Assembly: GCA_015680685.1 (NCBI GenBank)
Contig: MNCI01002045.1
Span: forward strand, 81,234 to 145,233
DNA from: Gnetum montanum
Lineage: Eukaryota > Streptophyta > Gnetopsida > Gnetales > Gnetaceae
Direction of reading: 5' to 3'
DNA: 64,000 nucleotides
How positions within the stretch are numbered: the first letter of the stretch is position 1; each line of letters begins with the position of its first letter. Position numbers and translations under genes: made by a program. The notes under the pieces were generated by a model. It was not told where the DNA came from, did no database searches, and worked only from the letters and a program-made list of their open reading frames with translations. Positions 24,328 through 35,632 of the stretch are shown here, one piece after another.

Positions 24328-25854
24328 CATGTGATGTCCCTCATTTGCAATTTAAGCAATACAAAATGTAGCAGGGATGTAATGACAGAAAATTTTGATG
24401 CTGAAAAATCAAAAGATCCCATGTAAAATAGTTTAACTCTGGGATCCACAGGCTACAAAAAGGATCTAGAGTGCCTTAAACGATCTAGCCAATTGTCTAG
24501 GACTTAATATTCTATTACGGAATTTTGTGAAATAAAAGCAGAAAAATGTATGAACACGAGCTACAACACAGATTGGAATAGAAAAATGAGAAGATGTGGC
24601 AAAACAGTAAACACTACAAACTTAATATTAAATATTGTAAAAATGTTGGAAATGGATAGGTTCAGAAGATACAAATTAGCAAGCTTTAAAAGCCTCAAAA
24701 TACGAAAATACCTTTGAAATTTAGCACAGGTGGTAGGCTATATTTTGCACTTAATCCTTGCTCATCCTTTGCTTGATATGCACTAATAAATGATTGTAAA
24801 AGGCTGCAAAAACTTCTGTTCTATTGCTGCTACATGATCTTTTGGTTGTAAGTGGGCTGCAAATTTTTTTTGTCAATAGAAGATTGTCAAAAGATCCAAG
24901 AAATGATGCCCAATTCAATATAAATAAGCTTCAGATTTGATGTGTTGTGATCCATTACAATTTTGAGTGTTACAAGTTGTTCCTGGGTCAAAGTGCAACA
25001 TGTGGGTTTAAAGCCCAAGTGCTACACATTGCCCCACATGCTACCACAACATGTAAGATTAAGATGTGTAGATTATGAAATTAAAGCCCAAATCCCACAC
25101 ACTACCACAACACGTGGAGTTGGACTATGTAGCGTGTGAGATGAAAAAGTCAATTTTTTGTAACGTGTGGAGCATGTTTAGCTTCCATAAGCTAGCATAA
25201 ATGGAATTTGTAGGTTGTGGAGAATTTTTAATCTCCACAAGCTAGCATAAATGGAACTTGCAACTTGTGGAGCATTTTTAGCCCCCACAAGCTAGCATAA
25301 ATAAAATTTGCGGTTTGTGGAACATTTTTAACCTCCTCAAGTTAGCATAAATGGAATTTGCAACTTGTGGAGCCTCCATAAGCTAGCATAAATAGAATTT
25401 GCAGCTTGTAGAGCATTTTTAGCCCCCACAAGCTACAGTAAATGGAATTTGTAGTTTGTGAAGTAGTTTTACGCCCAAGTTAGCATAAATGGAATTTGTA
25501 GCTTGTAGAGGAATTTATAGCTTGTGGTCCTCATGCTTTTGCACTAGGAATTGCTGGTTACTTGATGATGTTTGAAAGAACCAACACTTGGTAATAGGCT
25601 TTTTTGGCTACTTGGCTCTTTTTTCTTTTTTCTTTTTGGAGAGAGAGAGAGAGAGCCACTAACTTACTTAACTTGAGGCTACATTGGCCTTTTTGCTTTC
25701 TTGGCATTTACTTCCTTTTTTTTTTTTTGGTTGTGGGAGCAAAACCTTTATTAGGTTTCGTTGCCAAGGCTGAATTTTCATTTTTTTCACTAAATGAGAT
25801 GTGTTACATTTAATGAACTTGGTCAACATAACACATTGAGGGAGATGTCACATG
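24328..25854. mobile_element. Possible transposon-like unit with terminal inverted repeats
   Basis: The left end CATGTGATGTCCCTCA (24328-24343) and right end TGAGGGAGATGTCACATG (25837-25854) are imperfect inverted repeats differing by two bases and one gap. The 1.53 kb between has no supported gene and includes the hairpin tandem array at 25160-25520 and a GA microsatellite (25639-25655). It could be a non-autonomous DNA transposon or a solo LTR (ends TGTGATG...GTCACA). I found no clear target-site duplication, so the call is tentative. Confidence 0.3.
25160..25520. repeat. Tandem array of hairpin-forming units (~55-62 bp, about 6 copies)
   Basis: Each unit has the order TTGTGGAG, ATTTTTA, CCACAAGCTAGCATAAATGGAATTTG with variation. 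Within most units TTGTGG and CCACAA are inverted repeats around an A/T-rich loop, so each could fold as a hairpin. Copies begin near 25163, 25213, 25267, 25315, 25362 and 25408, with a degenerate one near 25460. No protein is encoded. Confidence 0.7.
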
Positions 25855-27200
25855 GCCATGATGCATAGATGTCAAACAAAGGTTTTCATTGTTAGTAGGG
25901 TAAGGAAACTTACAATTTTGGCTATGAGGTTATGACTCAAGAGAGGTAATAGAGATGATGTGAGGTAAGCACTGTTGACAAGATCAAACAAGCTAACTAA
26001 ATCTCATGTATTGAGATCACATGGTGACTCACCTTCGTGATGAATCACACCCCTACGATGACTCCAGGCTTATCTTGCTAGCACAATTTCAAGAGGACAA
26101 GAAACAAGTCAAATAATACATGTGTAGACAAAAGGTTACATATGGTTATAAGTAGAAATAGATTATTATATGTTACAACTAATGGAACATGAGCACTCTG
26201 TTTCGAGCTTTGCAAATTCAGAAAAAGGTTGTAGTGTTTTGAGATGCTAAGAAAAGATATAAGGTCATGCGAACTCACTTGTTGTAGGCCATAGGAGTTG
26301 TCAATGTCATTTGGGCTTGTTCAAACTTGTGAACAAAAGGTCGACCACACTAAAAGCAAACATGTAAATGTTAAATGTAATCAAGACCCTGTGAAGGTTC
26401 TAGTGTTGTCTTGTAGGGCTTTGGTGGTGTCTTTGGGCAAACTAAGGTTCTGGTAAGGAACTTGGTTTTAGGGTGTTCTCCTCACCATCATGCTTTGAAG
26501 TGGGGAATTCAAATAAGGAATCTTTTATGGTTTTTTGGGCATTTAAGATCAAAGGCAATCAAGTCACTCCAGGGTGTTAAGGCTACATGGTCAAAAGATT
26601 TATAGGCTTTTAGTTTAGATATTTAAGGGCAACTTGGTCGAACAACATCATCATAAGGATCTTAGCTACATCATCATTCATGAAATACATCGTAGCTAGA
26701 TGCTACTCCAACTCTATCTTTAATCTACCTATTATTAACATGGCAAAGTTAGCATATCAAAGATTTGCTAACCCCATGTACTCTCTCAAGGTTTTTTATC
26801 TTAAGGTCTTTATTCTTCAACTCAACTTGGTGGACATGGGTAAGGCTATCCAGGATGGGTTGCTAATCATGTGTTTATTTTGTAATGAAACTGATCTTGG
26901 TCTTAGTCATCTAGATTTCTTTTTCATTAATATTTTTCAAATTTTTTATACGTTTTTCTATTCTTAACTATTTCGCATTCTTTCTATAGTTTTATCATCT
27001 TTCATATGTTATAAATGGAAGCGATAGTTTCAATAAAACAATTAGCAAATCAAATCTAAAAATACATTAGAGAAGTTCTGGAGAAATTATTAGAATGCTA
27101 TAGATCTGAATAAAACGTTGAAGGCAAAAAATATTGTGCTATATCAGATCAAATAGACATTGTAAATCACTAAAAAAAACCGTTGTAAACTCCAATAAAT
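25855..27200. other. Intergenic region
   Basis: AT-rich, with no supported gene or RNA. Short open frames (for example 26680-26964) lack recognisable motifs. It may contain old, unrecognisable transposon sequence. Confidence 0.4.
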
Positions 27201-27206
27201 GTTTGT

Positions 27207-27669
27207 TGTAAAAGCAGAATGAAAACAGCGAAAGAAAATAGCACAACACAAAGATTTACATGGTTCAAACCCTTTTTACCCTACCTCCACAACAATGTTG
27301 ATCTATCTTTTATTCTATTCAAATCTTAAGGACACAAGCCAGCCTTATAGCTTTCCTAAGCACCCAATCTGTTACTCCAATTGATCTCAAATCTCAAACT
27401 CTCATCTCCAAGGTAAAACCTCAATACAATGTTTCCGCATTAAAAACACACACTTAAAGGCTACCCCAAGCCTTTTATTTATAAGGAAACATTAGGACCA
27501 AATCCCAATCCTAACATGTGGGATGAAACACATCTCCACATAAACATCACTTTACAAACTAACCCCTTTATTTTTTTCCATATCATTATTTAAAATGCAA
27601 CATCCTTCTAAAAACATAAAAGGAAATACAACAAATAATACTAATGTACTTGTCTTCATTTTTCCAACA
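27207..27669 (-). repeat. Probable LTR of a different retrotransposon, minus strand
   Basis: On the minus strand it starts TGTTGGAAAAATG (27669 leftwards) and may end near 27207 with ...TTTTACA. Near the far end it carries AAGATTTACATGGTTCAAACC, a wording familiar from plant Copia-type LTRs in antisense. No 5-bp duplication could be confirmed at these ends, so boundaries are provisional. It has no internal domain beside it and is possibly a solo LTR. Confidence 0.35.
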
Positions 27670-27787
27670 TCATATACATATTTTTGTTGATCTTTCTAAT
27701 AAAGTATAAAGAAATAAATAGGATGTAGTTAAAACAATAAGAATTTTATCCTTTGTTATCAAATCATTAAAGAATTAACTATACATA
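27670..27787 (+). mobile_element. Element I fragment, left of element F
   Basis: Short AT-rich stretch between the putative LTR and F. Joined to 52275 on, it aligns loosely with the 3' non-coding region of E and F (the CAATGAGA(C/T)...TTCATCCA block is completed at 52275-52300). I infer one older plus-strand element split by F. Confidence 0.35.
27783..27787. repeat. Target-site duplication ACATA (left of element F)
   Basis: ACATA precedes F's 5' LTR. GCATA follows its 3' LTR at 52270-52274. The copies differ by one transition, as expected for an old duplication. Confidence 0.65.
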
Positions 27788-28734
27788 TGATGAGACGCGA
27801 TATCTAATGCGCCACGATATCACGTACACGATATCAAGTTGTCCCCTGCGATATCGCGGTCCATCGCCAAATCTATAAATAAGAGGCGGCGCTCCCCTCA
27901 TTTCCCATCCTAGGCTTAAAGTAGAGAAACTCTGGCAGTTTGATTACTCCAGAGATAGAATATTTTCCATGTGCCCGCAGTAGGAGTCCCCAAGTGAACG
28001 GATCTTTATTCGAGCAGCTTTGTACTTGAACGCAAGTTGTGTACAGCAATAAAGACGAGCTTTGTGGATAAACCTTGCAGTGCATGGAATAGGATTTATT
28101 ACATGTTATTTATTACCTGTTATTTATTACCTGCATTAGCGCGGCATGAGTACGACTTGATTACGAGCATTGATGAATGTGTACGGCTAATCAAGGAATC
28201 GGCTACTCATCGCGATTAGTCTCTCTCACCCTCAACTCCTAGAATGCGGAATGAGTACGACTTAATTACGAGCATCTACAGGTGTGTACGGCTAGTCAAG
28301 AAATCGGCTGCTCATTACGTTTAGGCTAGTTACGTGCCTCAGTACGACCACTTCGAGCACATGCGTTACGTGTGGTGATCTCAGTAACGATTAACATTTG
28401 GTAGCCACAATTGCATAGTTCAGGGTGTGTACAGTAAGTGGGAACGGATGCTGACGCTAATTAATTTAGACTTAGTCCTTAGTTAGAGTTAGTTAGCTCT
28501 CTCAACCCTTCACCTTAATAGCATAGGAGAAAAGTCATAAAAGACCATAAAAATCATATACCCTGGACTTAATTAACCATACACCGTGACAACAACAAGT
28601 CTGGGAAGACAACGAATGATTAACCCCAAGTGTTCCATGGGGCGTTTAGGCATTTATTCTGCGGAGTTCGACCGGATCGCGCGTGCTACGCTCGTTTCGT
28701 ATGGTTGAGTGTAGGGGTACCTCGCCACTCATCA
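27788..28734 (+). repeat. Element F 5' LTR
   Basis: Starts TGATGAGACGCGATATC and ends CACTCATCA. The first 70 bp hold four GATATC palindromes (27799, 27816, 27830, 27850). A TATA box lies at 27874-27881 and AATAAA at 28048-28053. An internal duplication of about 80 bp is present (28141-28219 and 28246-28325). Confidence 0.9.
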
Positions 28735-28735
28735 T

Positions 28736-28753
28736 TGGCACCGTTGCCAGGGA
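28736..28753 (+). promoter_or_regulatory. Element F primer-binding site (tRNA-Asp-like)
   Basis: TGGCACCGTTGCCAGGGA matches the complement of the plant tRNA-Asp 3' end (TGGCGCCGTTGCCGGGGA) at 16 of 18 positions and lies 1 bp from the LTR. It is better preserved than B's site. Confidence 0.85.
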
Positions 28754-28875
28754 CTAAGTGTTTGTGCACCGAATAGAACATAAGGGATATCACTCACATC
28801 GTTGTGAACCTTAACGAACCTTCGGGTTAATCAAGATAAAAATTTATATAACGGTGAATTAGCACACCAATAAAA

Positions 28876-30710
28876 ATGCCTTCTTCTCATAAGAGCAGCT
28901 CACCACCTAAGGACCACACACGAGATAGTCGGCAAGATAAAACACATAACCAAAATAAGCCAAGTCCTAAAATATATAAGATGACATATACTCATCCCGA
29001 TGAGTATATTCCTAATTTTACTTTTATTCTCCATCAGGACGAGCAGCTGCAGTGGAGAGATTTGCAAGGTAACATTGTGTTACCCCCAGATCGATCAATC
29101 TCTCACATGCTTTTCCATGCCTTGGCATAGATAGGCATGACTAAACTATATGTTGAATACGTTGCAGAGGACTTTGACATGAGGGATTATTATCCCACAG
29201 ATGCCCAACGTATGAGAGACTTAAGGCAGGAGAGTCAACATGCACTGTTGAAAGGCAAGGTCTTGCACGTCCTTAGCGAAATAGGAGATGAGGAACCCCT
29301 TATCACAGGTGCTTTAGCAAAAGATGTTCCCCATTCTAACGATGATGAGGAGGTTGGGTATCAGAACCTACGATCAATGATACATATCCCTGGTTCTGAT
29401 GCCCATGAACACCAACTGTTCACAGAGGGAACAACCACTTATGCTAAGGACGGACACTTAGATCATCACCACGATCAGGGCCGTAGCAGCCGAAGAGAAG
29501 GCAAGAAACATCGTCATGGNNNNNNNNNNNNNNNNNNNNNNNNNNNNNNNNNNNNNNNNNNNNNNNNNNNNNNNNNNNNNNNNNNNNNNNNNNNNNNNNN
29601 NNNNNNNNNNNNNNNNNNNNNNNNNNNNNNNNNNNNNNNNNNNNNNNNNNNNNNNNNNNNNNNNNNNNNNNNNNNNNNNNNNNNNNNNNNNNNNNNNNNN
29701 NNNNNNNNNNNNNNNNNNNNNNNNNNNNNNNNNNNNNNNNNNNNNNNNNNNNNNNATTTGAAGGGGGATACAGTGCTGATCCGCAAAACCATTTACGAGC
29801 ATTCCACGATGCCTATGCCTTGCAGAATATAGAAAATGAGTGGCAAAAACTTAAGTTGTTCTCAAGGACACTCACCAAAGAAGCAGAGAGCTGGTACCGG
29901 TCCTTAAAACCGGAAACCATCAGGAGGTGGAGTATGATGCTAGAACTATTCAACGAGAAGTATCAAACATACTCCAAAGTGTCCAATTTGCGTAAGCAGA
30001 TTCAAGGCTGGAAGCAAGGTACACACGAACCCTTGGATGCTACCATGGCTCGCTATTACACATTGTTACATCGTTGCCCGGGCCATGGGTACGCTCAGTG
30101 GGATCAACTTCGCCACATCATGGATGGGCTAAGGCATGACACTAGAAGAACCCTTGAAACTTACGCCCAAGGGAGACTCTCACAACTTAGAGCCCATGAA
30201 GTATGTAGCTTGTTAGAATAAGTAGCAAAAGAAGAGGGTGAGCTATGCAAAAGGAAAAGTGTTGAAAAGTACAACCGTGATCTCTCCCTTCGAAAGAAGG
30301 AAGTGAAGTTTTGGAATGAAGAGGATGAGTCACCAATTAAAGAGTTGGTGAACCGGAAAATCTTGCCGATCCAAAAATTAACAACAGAAATAGCGGCTAA
30401 GGTAGATGACGTATGGAGTTCCTTAGACTCTAAAATTGGAACTGTCTTAAAAATTGTAGAAGAGTCTAAGGTAGAACAAAGTAGTGACAAAGGTAAGAAA
30501 AAGTGGAGAGATTTAGGCCCTACACATAACAAGGGTAAGGGGAAAATCACTAACTGCGATGTGGCTGTGGACTCTGACACAGACGATGACAGTGGATGTG
30601 AGATCTACCACTATGACCATCCTAAGGGATGTTGCCCCATCATCTCACATCTACAAGAGTCTAGCGTGTATGTGCTTAATTCAAGACTTAACCAACGGCA
30701 AACACCTTGA
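28876..30710 (+). pseudogene. Element F gag
   Basis: Capsid-type polyprotein, nearly readable. The first part (28876-29519) is one frame broken only by TAG at 29128-29130 and has the motif YTHPDEYIPNF. A 236-base gap (29520-29755) hides the middle. After it, 29820-30710 is one frame with a stop at 30219-30221. It contains the core retrotransposon Gag domain (SWYRSLKPETI, then FNEKYQTYSKVSNLRKQIQGW). A C-terminal motif CEIYHYDHPKGCCP corresponds to E's CCHC-like knuckle with the second Cys replaced by Tyr. Frames on the two sides of the gap differ, which may reflect gap length. Confidence 0.8.
29520..29755. other. Assembly gap (236 N)
   Basis: Unknown bases inside element F gag. The real length may differ from 236. 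Confidence 1.
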
Positions 30711-31320
30711 AGGTTGCCTTATCCACAAGGTAACCCAAGGCAATTCCACCAACCACTAACGTATTATCCAAGTGGAACTCCACCGCAACCCATTGAATAG
30801 CATCAGCAATGGCAATACCCACAGTCATGGGGGATGCCATCACCGAAACATCAATACTCTTACTGGCAACCTGATCCTTATGGATATTATGTGCAGCAGC
30901 CAATTTTTCCAAGTGACTCTATGAGTCACGCAACCCCCAACCATCACTACCAAGTTTGGGAGTACTTCAGAAGGACTTCCTCTCCTCCTGGAGACACTCC
31001 ATACCCACACCATCCTCCTAATCCACCCGCACCTCTTCCACCACAAGTAGTTCCCATAAAACCTCCTGCTCCAACAATGCAAGGGGAACTTCCTCCTCAA
31101 CCGCAGCAACGTCACGCTGCGAGAGCTATAAATATCCAACCTGCTACTAGTTCTGACAATTGTAAAAAGAGAAGACCTTACTTCAGAACCAAAAGCCCAG
31201 ACAAACTCTCGTAATAACAAGCGGTTGGACCCATGTACACTCCTCCATCACCATCTAACACTTTGGAGAACCCTTCAGTCCAACAGAGCGTAACGCATAC
31301 GGCTATGTTAACGCATACCG
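30711..31320 (+). pseudogene. Element F gag-protease linker (proline-rich)
   Basis: Same frame as gag. The open part 30834-31214 encodes a Pro/Tyr/His-rich stretch with several PP and PPAP runs and a basic end (KKRRPYFRTKSP). Similar linkers are in E (57135-57920) and A. It is ended by TAA at 31212-31214. It is probably a disordered spacer. Confidence 0.65.
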
Positions 31321-31337
31321 TAACTAACTGAATTAAG

Positions 31338-32123
31338 GTGGGCCACCTTCTCAGGAAACTAACTGACCCTAGGATTCCCTTAATCTATTTGCAGATCGCT
31401 GGAAATGAACCACATAGGGCTCTTCTTAACTCAGGTTCCGGAGTCAACTTAATTTCACGAGAGATGTACCATGCCTGGAACCTGCCACAACTTAAGAAGA
31501 GCAACATTCAACTAGAGCTGGTAGACCAGTCCATCACCATTCCCTTGGGATTGGTGGAGGACATCATTACCACTGTGTGTGGTTGGTCTTACCCAGCTGA
31601 TTTTCTAATGATTGAAGTGGACAACAACGAAGGGGATTTCCCAATTATAATGGAAAGGGCATGGCTTAGTACAGTAGACGCATGCCTTAGGATCCGCGAT
31701 CTTTCCTTAGAAATCTCTAAGATAAACATTTGTGGAAAGATCGAGAAGAGGAAAGTTCCATGCATCACATACAGTGATTCATCAGGTGATGACATGGAGG
31801 AAATGCCTCCATGTGATAGGTGTGCCCTTGAAACTTTGCAACAAAGATGCCCGTATGTAGCAATCACAAAAGAAGTAGTAGACACCCCGTGGTTGACAGC
31901 TACTTGAAGGAGCAGACAAATATGCATGGAACGAACTGAGGAAACCCATGCTAACAATGAAGACATAGATACATTGGAATATGAACGTCGCCAACTTCCA
32001 CCCCTTAATCTAAGATCATCATTTGGGAGAAGTTGGACACTTTTAAGAAACTCAAACAGGCACTCATTATTTCGGATCTCTCCCTTTCCACTCAGTCATG
32101 GGAGAGATGGCCACCTATGCTGA
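31338..32123 (+). pseudogene. Element F protease remnant and truncated pol junction
   Basis: The open part (31338-31907) is the retropepsin-like domain. The catalytic motif reads LLNSGSGVNLI, with Asn where the catalytic Asp should be, so it would be inactive. VCGWSYPADFLMIEVD and GDFPIIMERAWLSTVD are conserved with B. After a TGA at 31905-31907 the same frame continues (31926-32123) into sequence matching the end of B's coding region (SPFPLSHGRDGHLC). RT, RNase H and integrase are absent, about 2.5-3 kb compared with B. Confidence 0.75.
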
Positions 32124-33940
32124 TCATATGAGGCCCTCAGTTCTTTTTCGATTTTTGTTTCACATTTTTGTTTTACACATTTTTGTTTTACAAATTTCTT
32201 CAACTTTTCTAGTTTTTATTTTACACCATCGTTATACTTTTTCCATTCTATGTGTGTGTGTGTGTGTCATCCACCCTATAAGTTTGTCCCATAATAAGCG
32301 TTCTTCATGATGGTATGAACTGTTTTCATATTGATTGCTAATATTTGGTTTTTATCTTTAAGTCACAATGTTGATACTAAGATATGTTTCTTTTGATATG
32401 ACAGGCAATGAGATTACTTCATCCATCTATCCACCAATTTCTATGGTTTCTCTCAGCTTGGAAATGTACAGTTCCCTCTTAATAAGAACTTAAACGAATC
32501 GGTTACTGGGCATTCTCAAACTAAGGAAGGACTCAAGGATTGAAAAGGGTGTGACTTCAAGGGAACTTGATGCTTTTGTGTTTGTCATTCTCTTGGGTGC
32601 TTGAATGTTTCTTCTTGAGTTTTCTTACCGTTCCGATGTTACCCAATTATCGGAAACTGAGACAATAAAAATAATCAAGTCTTTGCATGGTGTGGTTCTC
32701 ACGCATAAAAACATAAAACGCAAAAAAAAAACACAACAACAAAGTGAGAATTCAAAGCACACCCCTTAGATGAATAAACTTGGGCTACAAGCACTGGTTA
32801 TGGAACCCAAAGTGTTCCCTCTAACTAAGGTCCTTCTCGCTTTCCATTCTCTTCTTTGTTTCGTTAGTATGGTGGTGACTCTTGGAGGATGCATTCTTGT
32901 TGTCCAAGTGGATGGTTTAACCGAATGCATTGATGCGAAGTCACTGGCTGTGGTTGGTTTGAGGCCGAAGTTGGAATGAGATTTGCCAAGTCACATTAAT
33001 CATCAAACACACAAGGGGCTGTACACCACCTTGTTCTTGACATTCCATTCCATTCTCTTCTCTCCATCCTTCTCTCCATTGTTCACCTCATTGCCGGTTG
33101 TATCATTAGTGTATATATTTTGGTTGATGCATTATTTTCTTTTTGGTAAATTCTTGTGGTTAAGACTTTAACTCTTGTTCCAAATGACATTCTCAGGGCC
33201 TACAGACTCTTTGAATGTGGGTTTGTCAGGGCATTAAGGACATGAGCTTGCTTTGGGGAGGACCCACTAACATTCCTATTTGGAGCATTAGTTAAATTCT
33301 TTTCCTTAACATTTTGTAATTAATTTTATTTTGTTCATTTCCATCTTGACATCCCTTTCATCGATGCCATAGTTTTCCCTTGTTATCTATCTTTCTTACT
33401 TCTTTTCTTTCTTCATTCTAACGCTACTGGAGGTTCGCGATTAGTCATGGGGGTACGAGGCCTGATTTTTTCAATTTTCTCCTAGCCTCGAAATTTTTGA
33501 TTTTTTTCCTAACCCCTACACCTTCGGTAGTCATCATTAATATATCCCCAGATCCATATCAGCCATACCACAACCTAGCCAATGGACCTATACCGAAGCA
33601 AGGTATTATTACATGATGATTCATTTACCCTTGCTAATATATGATTGTGTTGTGTGTGCAAATGACGCTCATACAACAACAGATTGGATCTAGAGCAAAC
33701 ACTTGGAATGGAACAGCATTGAAGCAGCTATGCAAGGAGCAAGATCGATGATGTGCTTACGGATAGACAACGAAGGCACAATCTTGGCGTTGGCAACAGC
33801 AACACTTCTTTCTCTCTCTCTTTCTCAACTACCAACTAAGGCCTGATGTCATTGTAATAAGGTGTTCACCCTTGTTGTCATGAACACCAATTTTGTCAAG
33901 TTTTGTAATGATGATCCGTTCACATGTCATCCCATTAGTT
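32124..33940 (+). other. Element F 3' non-coding region, up to the insertion of C
   Basis: Collinear with the post-integrase region of B, including a T-rich tract, a TG microsatellite (32251-32267), the block with TGTGACTTCAAGGG near 32549 and the GGACCCACTAACATTC block near 33268. No gene is supported. The final part, with the polypurine tract, is at 51257-51332. Confidence 0.6.
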
Positions 33941-33945
33941 CCATT
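33941..33945. repeat. Target-site duplication CCATT (left of element C)
   Basis: CCATT precedes C's 5' LTR and is repeated exactly at 51252-51256 after the 3' LTR. The target lies in the 3' region of F. Confidence 0.9.
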
Positions 33946-35074
33946 TGAAACACCACAAAATTTCGAGCTTGGTACTTCTCCAGCAAGAAGCAGGTCCCTG
34001 GGACCCATGGACAACCACGGCTACATTTGGTGTCACATATTGCAACTTTGGGATCAAAATGCTTAGTTTTCACTAAGTAAGCATCATCAGCGTATACGCC
34101 CAGCATAGACATCCGACTTATACGCCCGATGTACACGCCTCCACATGTACGCTCGGCGGGTACAGCGAATGTTTACGCCCGACATGGAATCTCCAAAGAT
34201 AGAATGAAGATAGCACTGAAGAGCAAGAATTGAAGCAAGTCAGCAACTATCAGCGTACACGTCCGGCGTATACGCCGAGTTATTGTCGGCATATACGCTC
34301 AGCGTGTACGCCCAGCGTCCATAGCATCTCCACCCAAGTTCACACACGCCCAGCACGTCCAGCGTATATGCCCAGCGTGTATGCTAGCCTGATGTAACGT
34401 ATACGCCCCACATATACGCCCAGCAGATGTAATATGTTGTATATTTGTAAATTGTATGCACCCAGTCAACGCGCCACGTGTCTCCTAACCTGAGTCTAGC
34501 ATAACAACTGGTATAAAAACCTTGATTTTCCACTTCAACATGGTCGGTTGGCAAACATCCTAGAGCATATGAGAGACATTTACGCTGCGCACCAGAGCTA
34601 AAAACCCTCTTACGCTGGAACGCTCTGTATGCCGTGCATACAGTCTCTACGCTTCGCCTACCGTGTGAACCAGCCGAGTCATCCCTGCATCCACCAGGGC
34701 TTTTCATCCGCCTTGTGTTCATCACAACTGCGTTAGACCGGTGCACTGTACTTTGACTCTGTAATACCATTATTTACAGTTTATGCTAATTTCTTGCACG
34801 CTTTTTTGTTTACGCTCGTTCACATTTACGCCCTGTTCACATCTGTTACGCTGTTTATGCTCTCGTTTACGCCGTTTACGCATAACCCAACGTATAGCGC
34901 TTCGGCATACGTTCGGGTAAATCCTTGTCTGATCCGCGTGCGGATCACCCAGGGTACTCTACCTTCGTGCATTCTAGCACGTCCTCAGGCGAAGGTAGGG
35001 TCTTCTGTGCGCGTCCTGCGATCCCACGGTCTTTGTTTCCTTCCAGCTGGAGACCGACGATTTCAGGCGGTACA
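33946..35074 (+). repeat. Element C 5' LTR
   Basis: Starts TGAAACACC and ends GGTACA. U3 carries many TACGC words and exact GCGTATACGC palindromes at 34090-34099 and 34266-34275. A TATA box (TATAAAAA) is at 34512-34519. Confidence 0.9.
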
Positions 35075-35078
35075 AAAA

Positions 35079-35096
35079 TTAGCGCTAGAAGGAGGG
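35079..35096 (+). promoter_or_regulatory. Element C primer-binding site (candidate)
   Basis: TTAGCGCTAGAAGGAGGG lies 4 bp after the LTR. It resembles priming sites of the form TGGCGCTAGAAGGAGGG that I associate with Tat-type elements. I cannot name the tRNA with confidence. Confidence 0.55.
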
Positions 35097-35632
35097 CCTC
35101 CGCCTAAAACTTTGCCTGCACGCTCCCCAGCATCTACGCTCATCAGCGTTTTCGTTGCCCTGTTTCAAACTCTCTGCAAGTCTTTCAGCGTATACGCTGC
35201 CAACTTCACGTGGACTCTGTCCACAAAAACCCCAGCGTCTACGCAGCTCGATCTGAAAACTCTGCCGCAAACTGTTCAGCGTCTACGCTATTCAGTGTTT
35301 AGTTTGTCCCTGTTAAAACCTAACCGGAAAACCATACGCTCCATTCTCTACGCTGTACCTGGTTTTACGCCGTACTCTGTTTTCACCGAACTCTGTTTTA
35401 AGCTCTATCCTGTTTACGCTGTACTTTGTTTTACGCTGTACTTTGTTTTACGCCAAAGCTGTATACGCTGCCTAGCATATACGCTACACTCCTTACGCTG
35501 TATACGCTGTCTACGCTGACGTCATACGCTGAACGTTGAAGCGTATACTCTGTACTTCGTCACCTAGTTTACACTGTACCAAGTACACTAATTTCGCTCC
35601 TCTACCCCGTGTCATACCCTTAACGATTCATC
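35097..35632 (+). other. Element C leader region
   Basis: About 540 bp of untranslated leader with repeated TACGCTGT and GTTTACGC words and one exact GCGTATACGC (35188-35197). Open frames here are by-products of this repeated composition. Confidence 0.6.

Noticed and set aside
25160-25520. CRISPR-like array
   Set aside because: Repeats are contiguous and diverged with no unique spacers, and the DNA is from a plant nuclear genome.
25604-25813. Hydrophobic small open frame (69 codons) resembling a membrane peptide
   Set aside because: It is encoded by T-rich and GA-repeat low-complexity DNA, with no promoter or homologue evident.
29514-29802. Open frames made of unknown residues
   Set aside because: They are produced by the N gap. 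The same holds for frames across 55430-56590.
34794-35519. Plus-strand open frame of 241 codons in the C LTR and leader
   Set aside because: It spans the LTR end and primer-binding region and its composition follows repeated TACGC/GTTTACGC words. It is not a credible protein.
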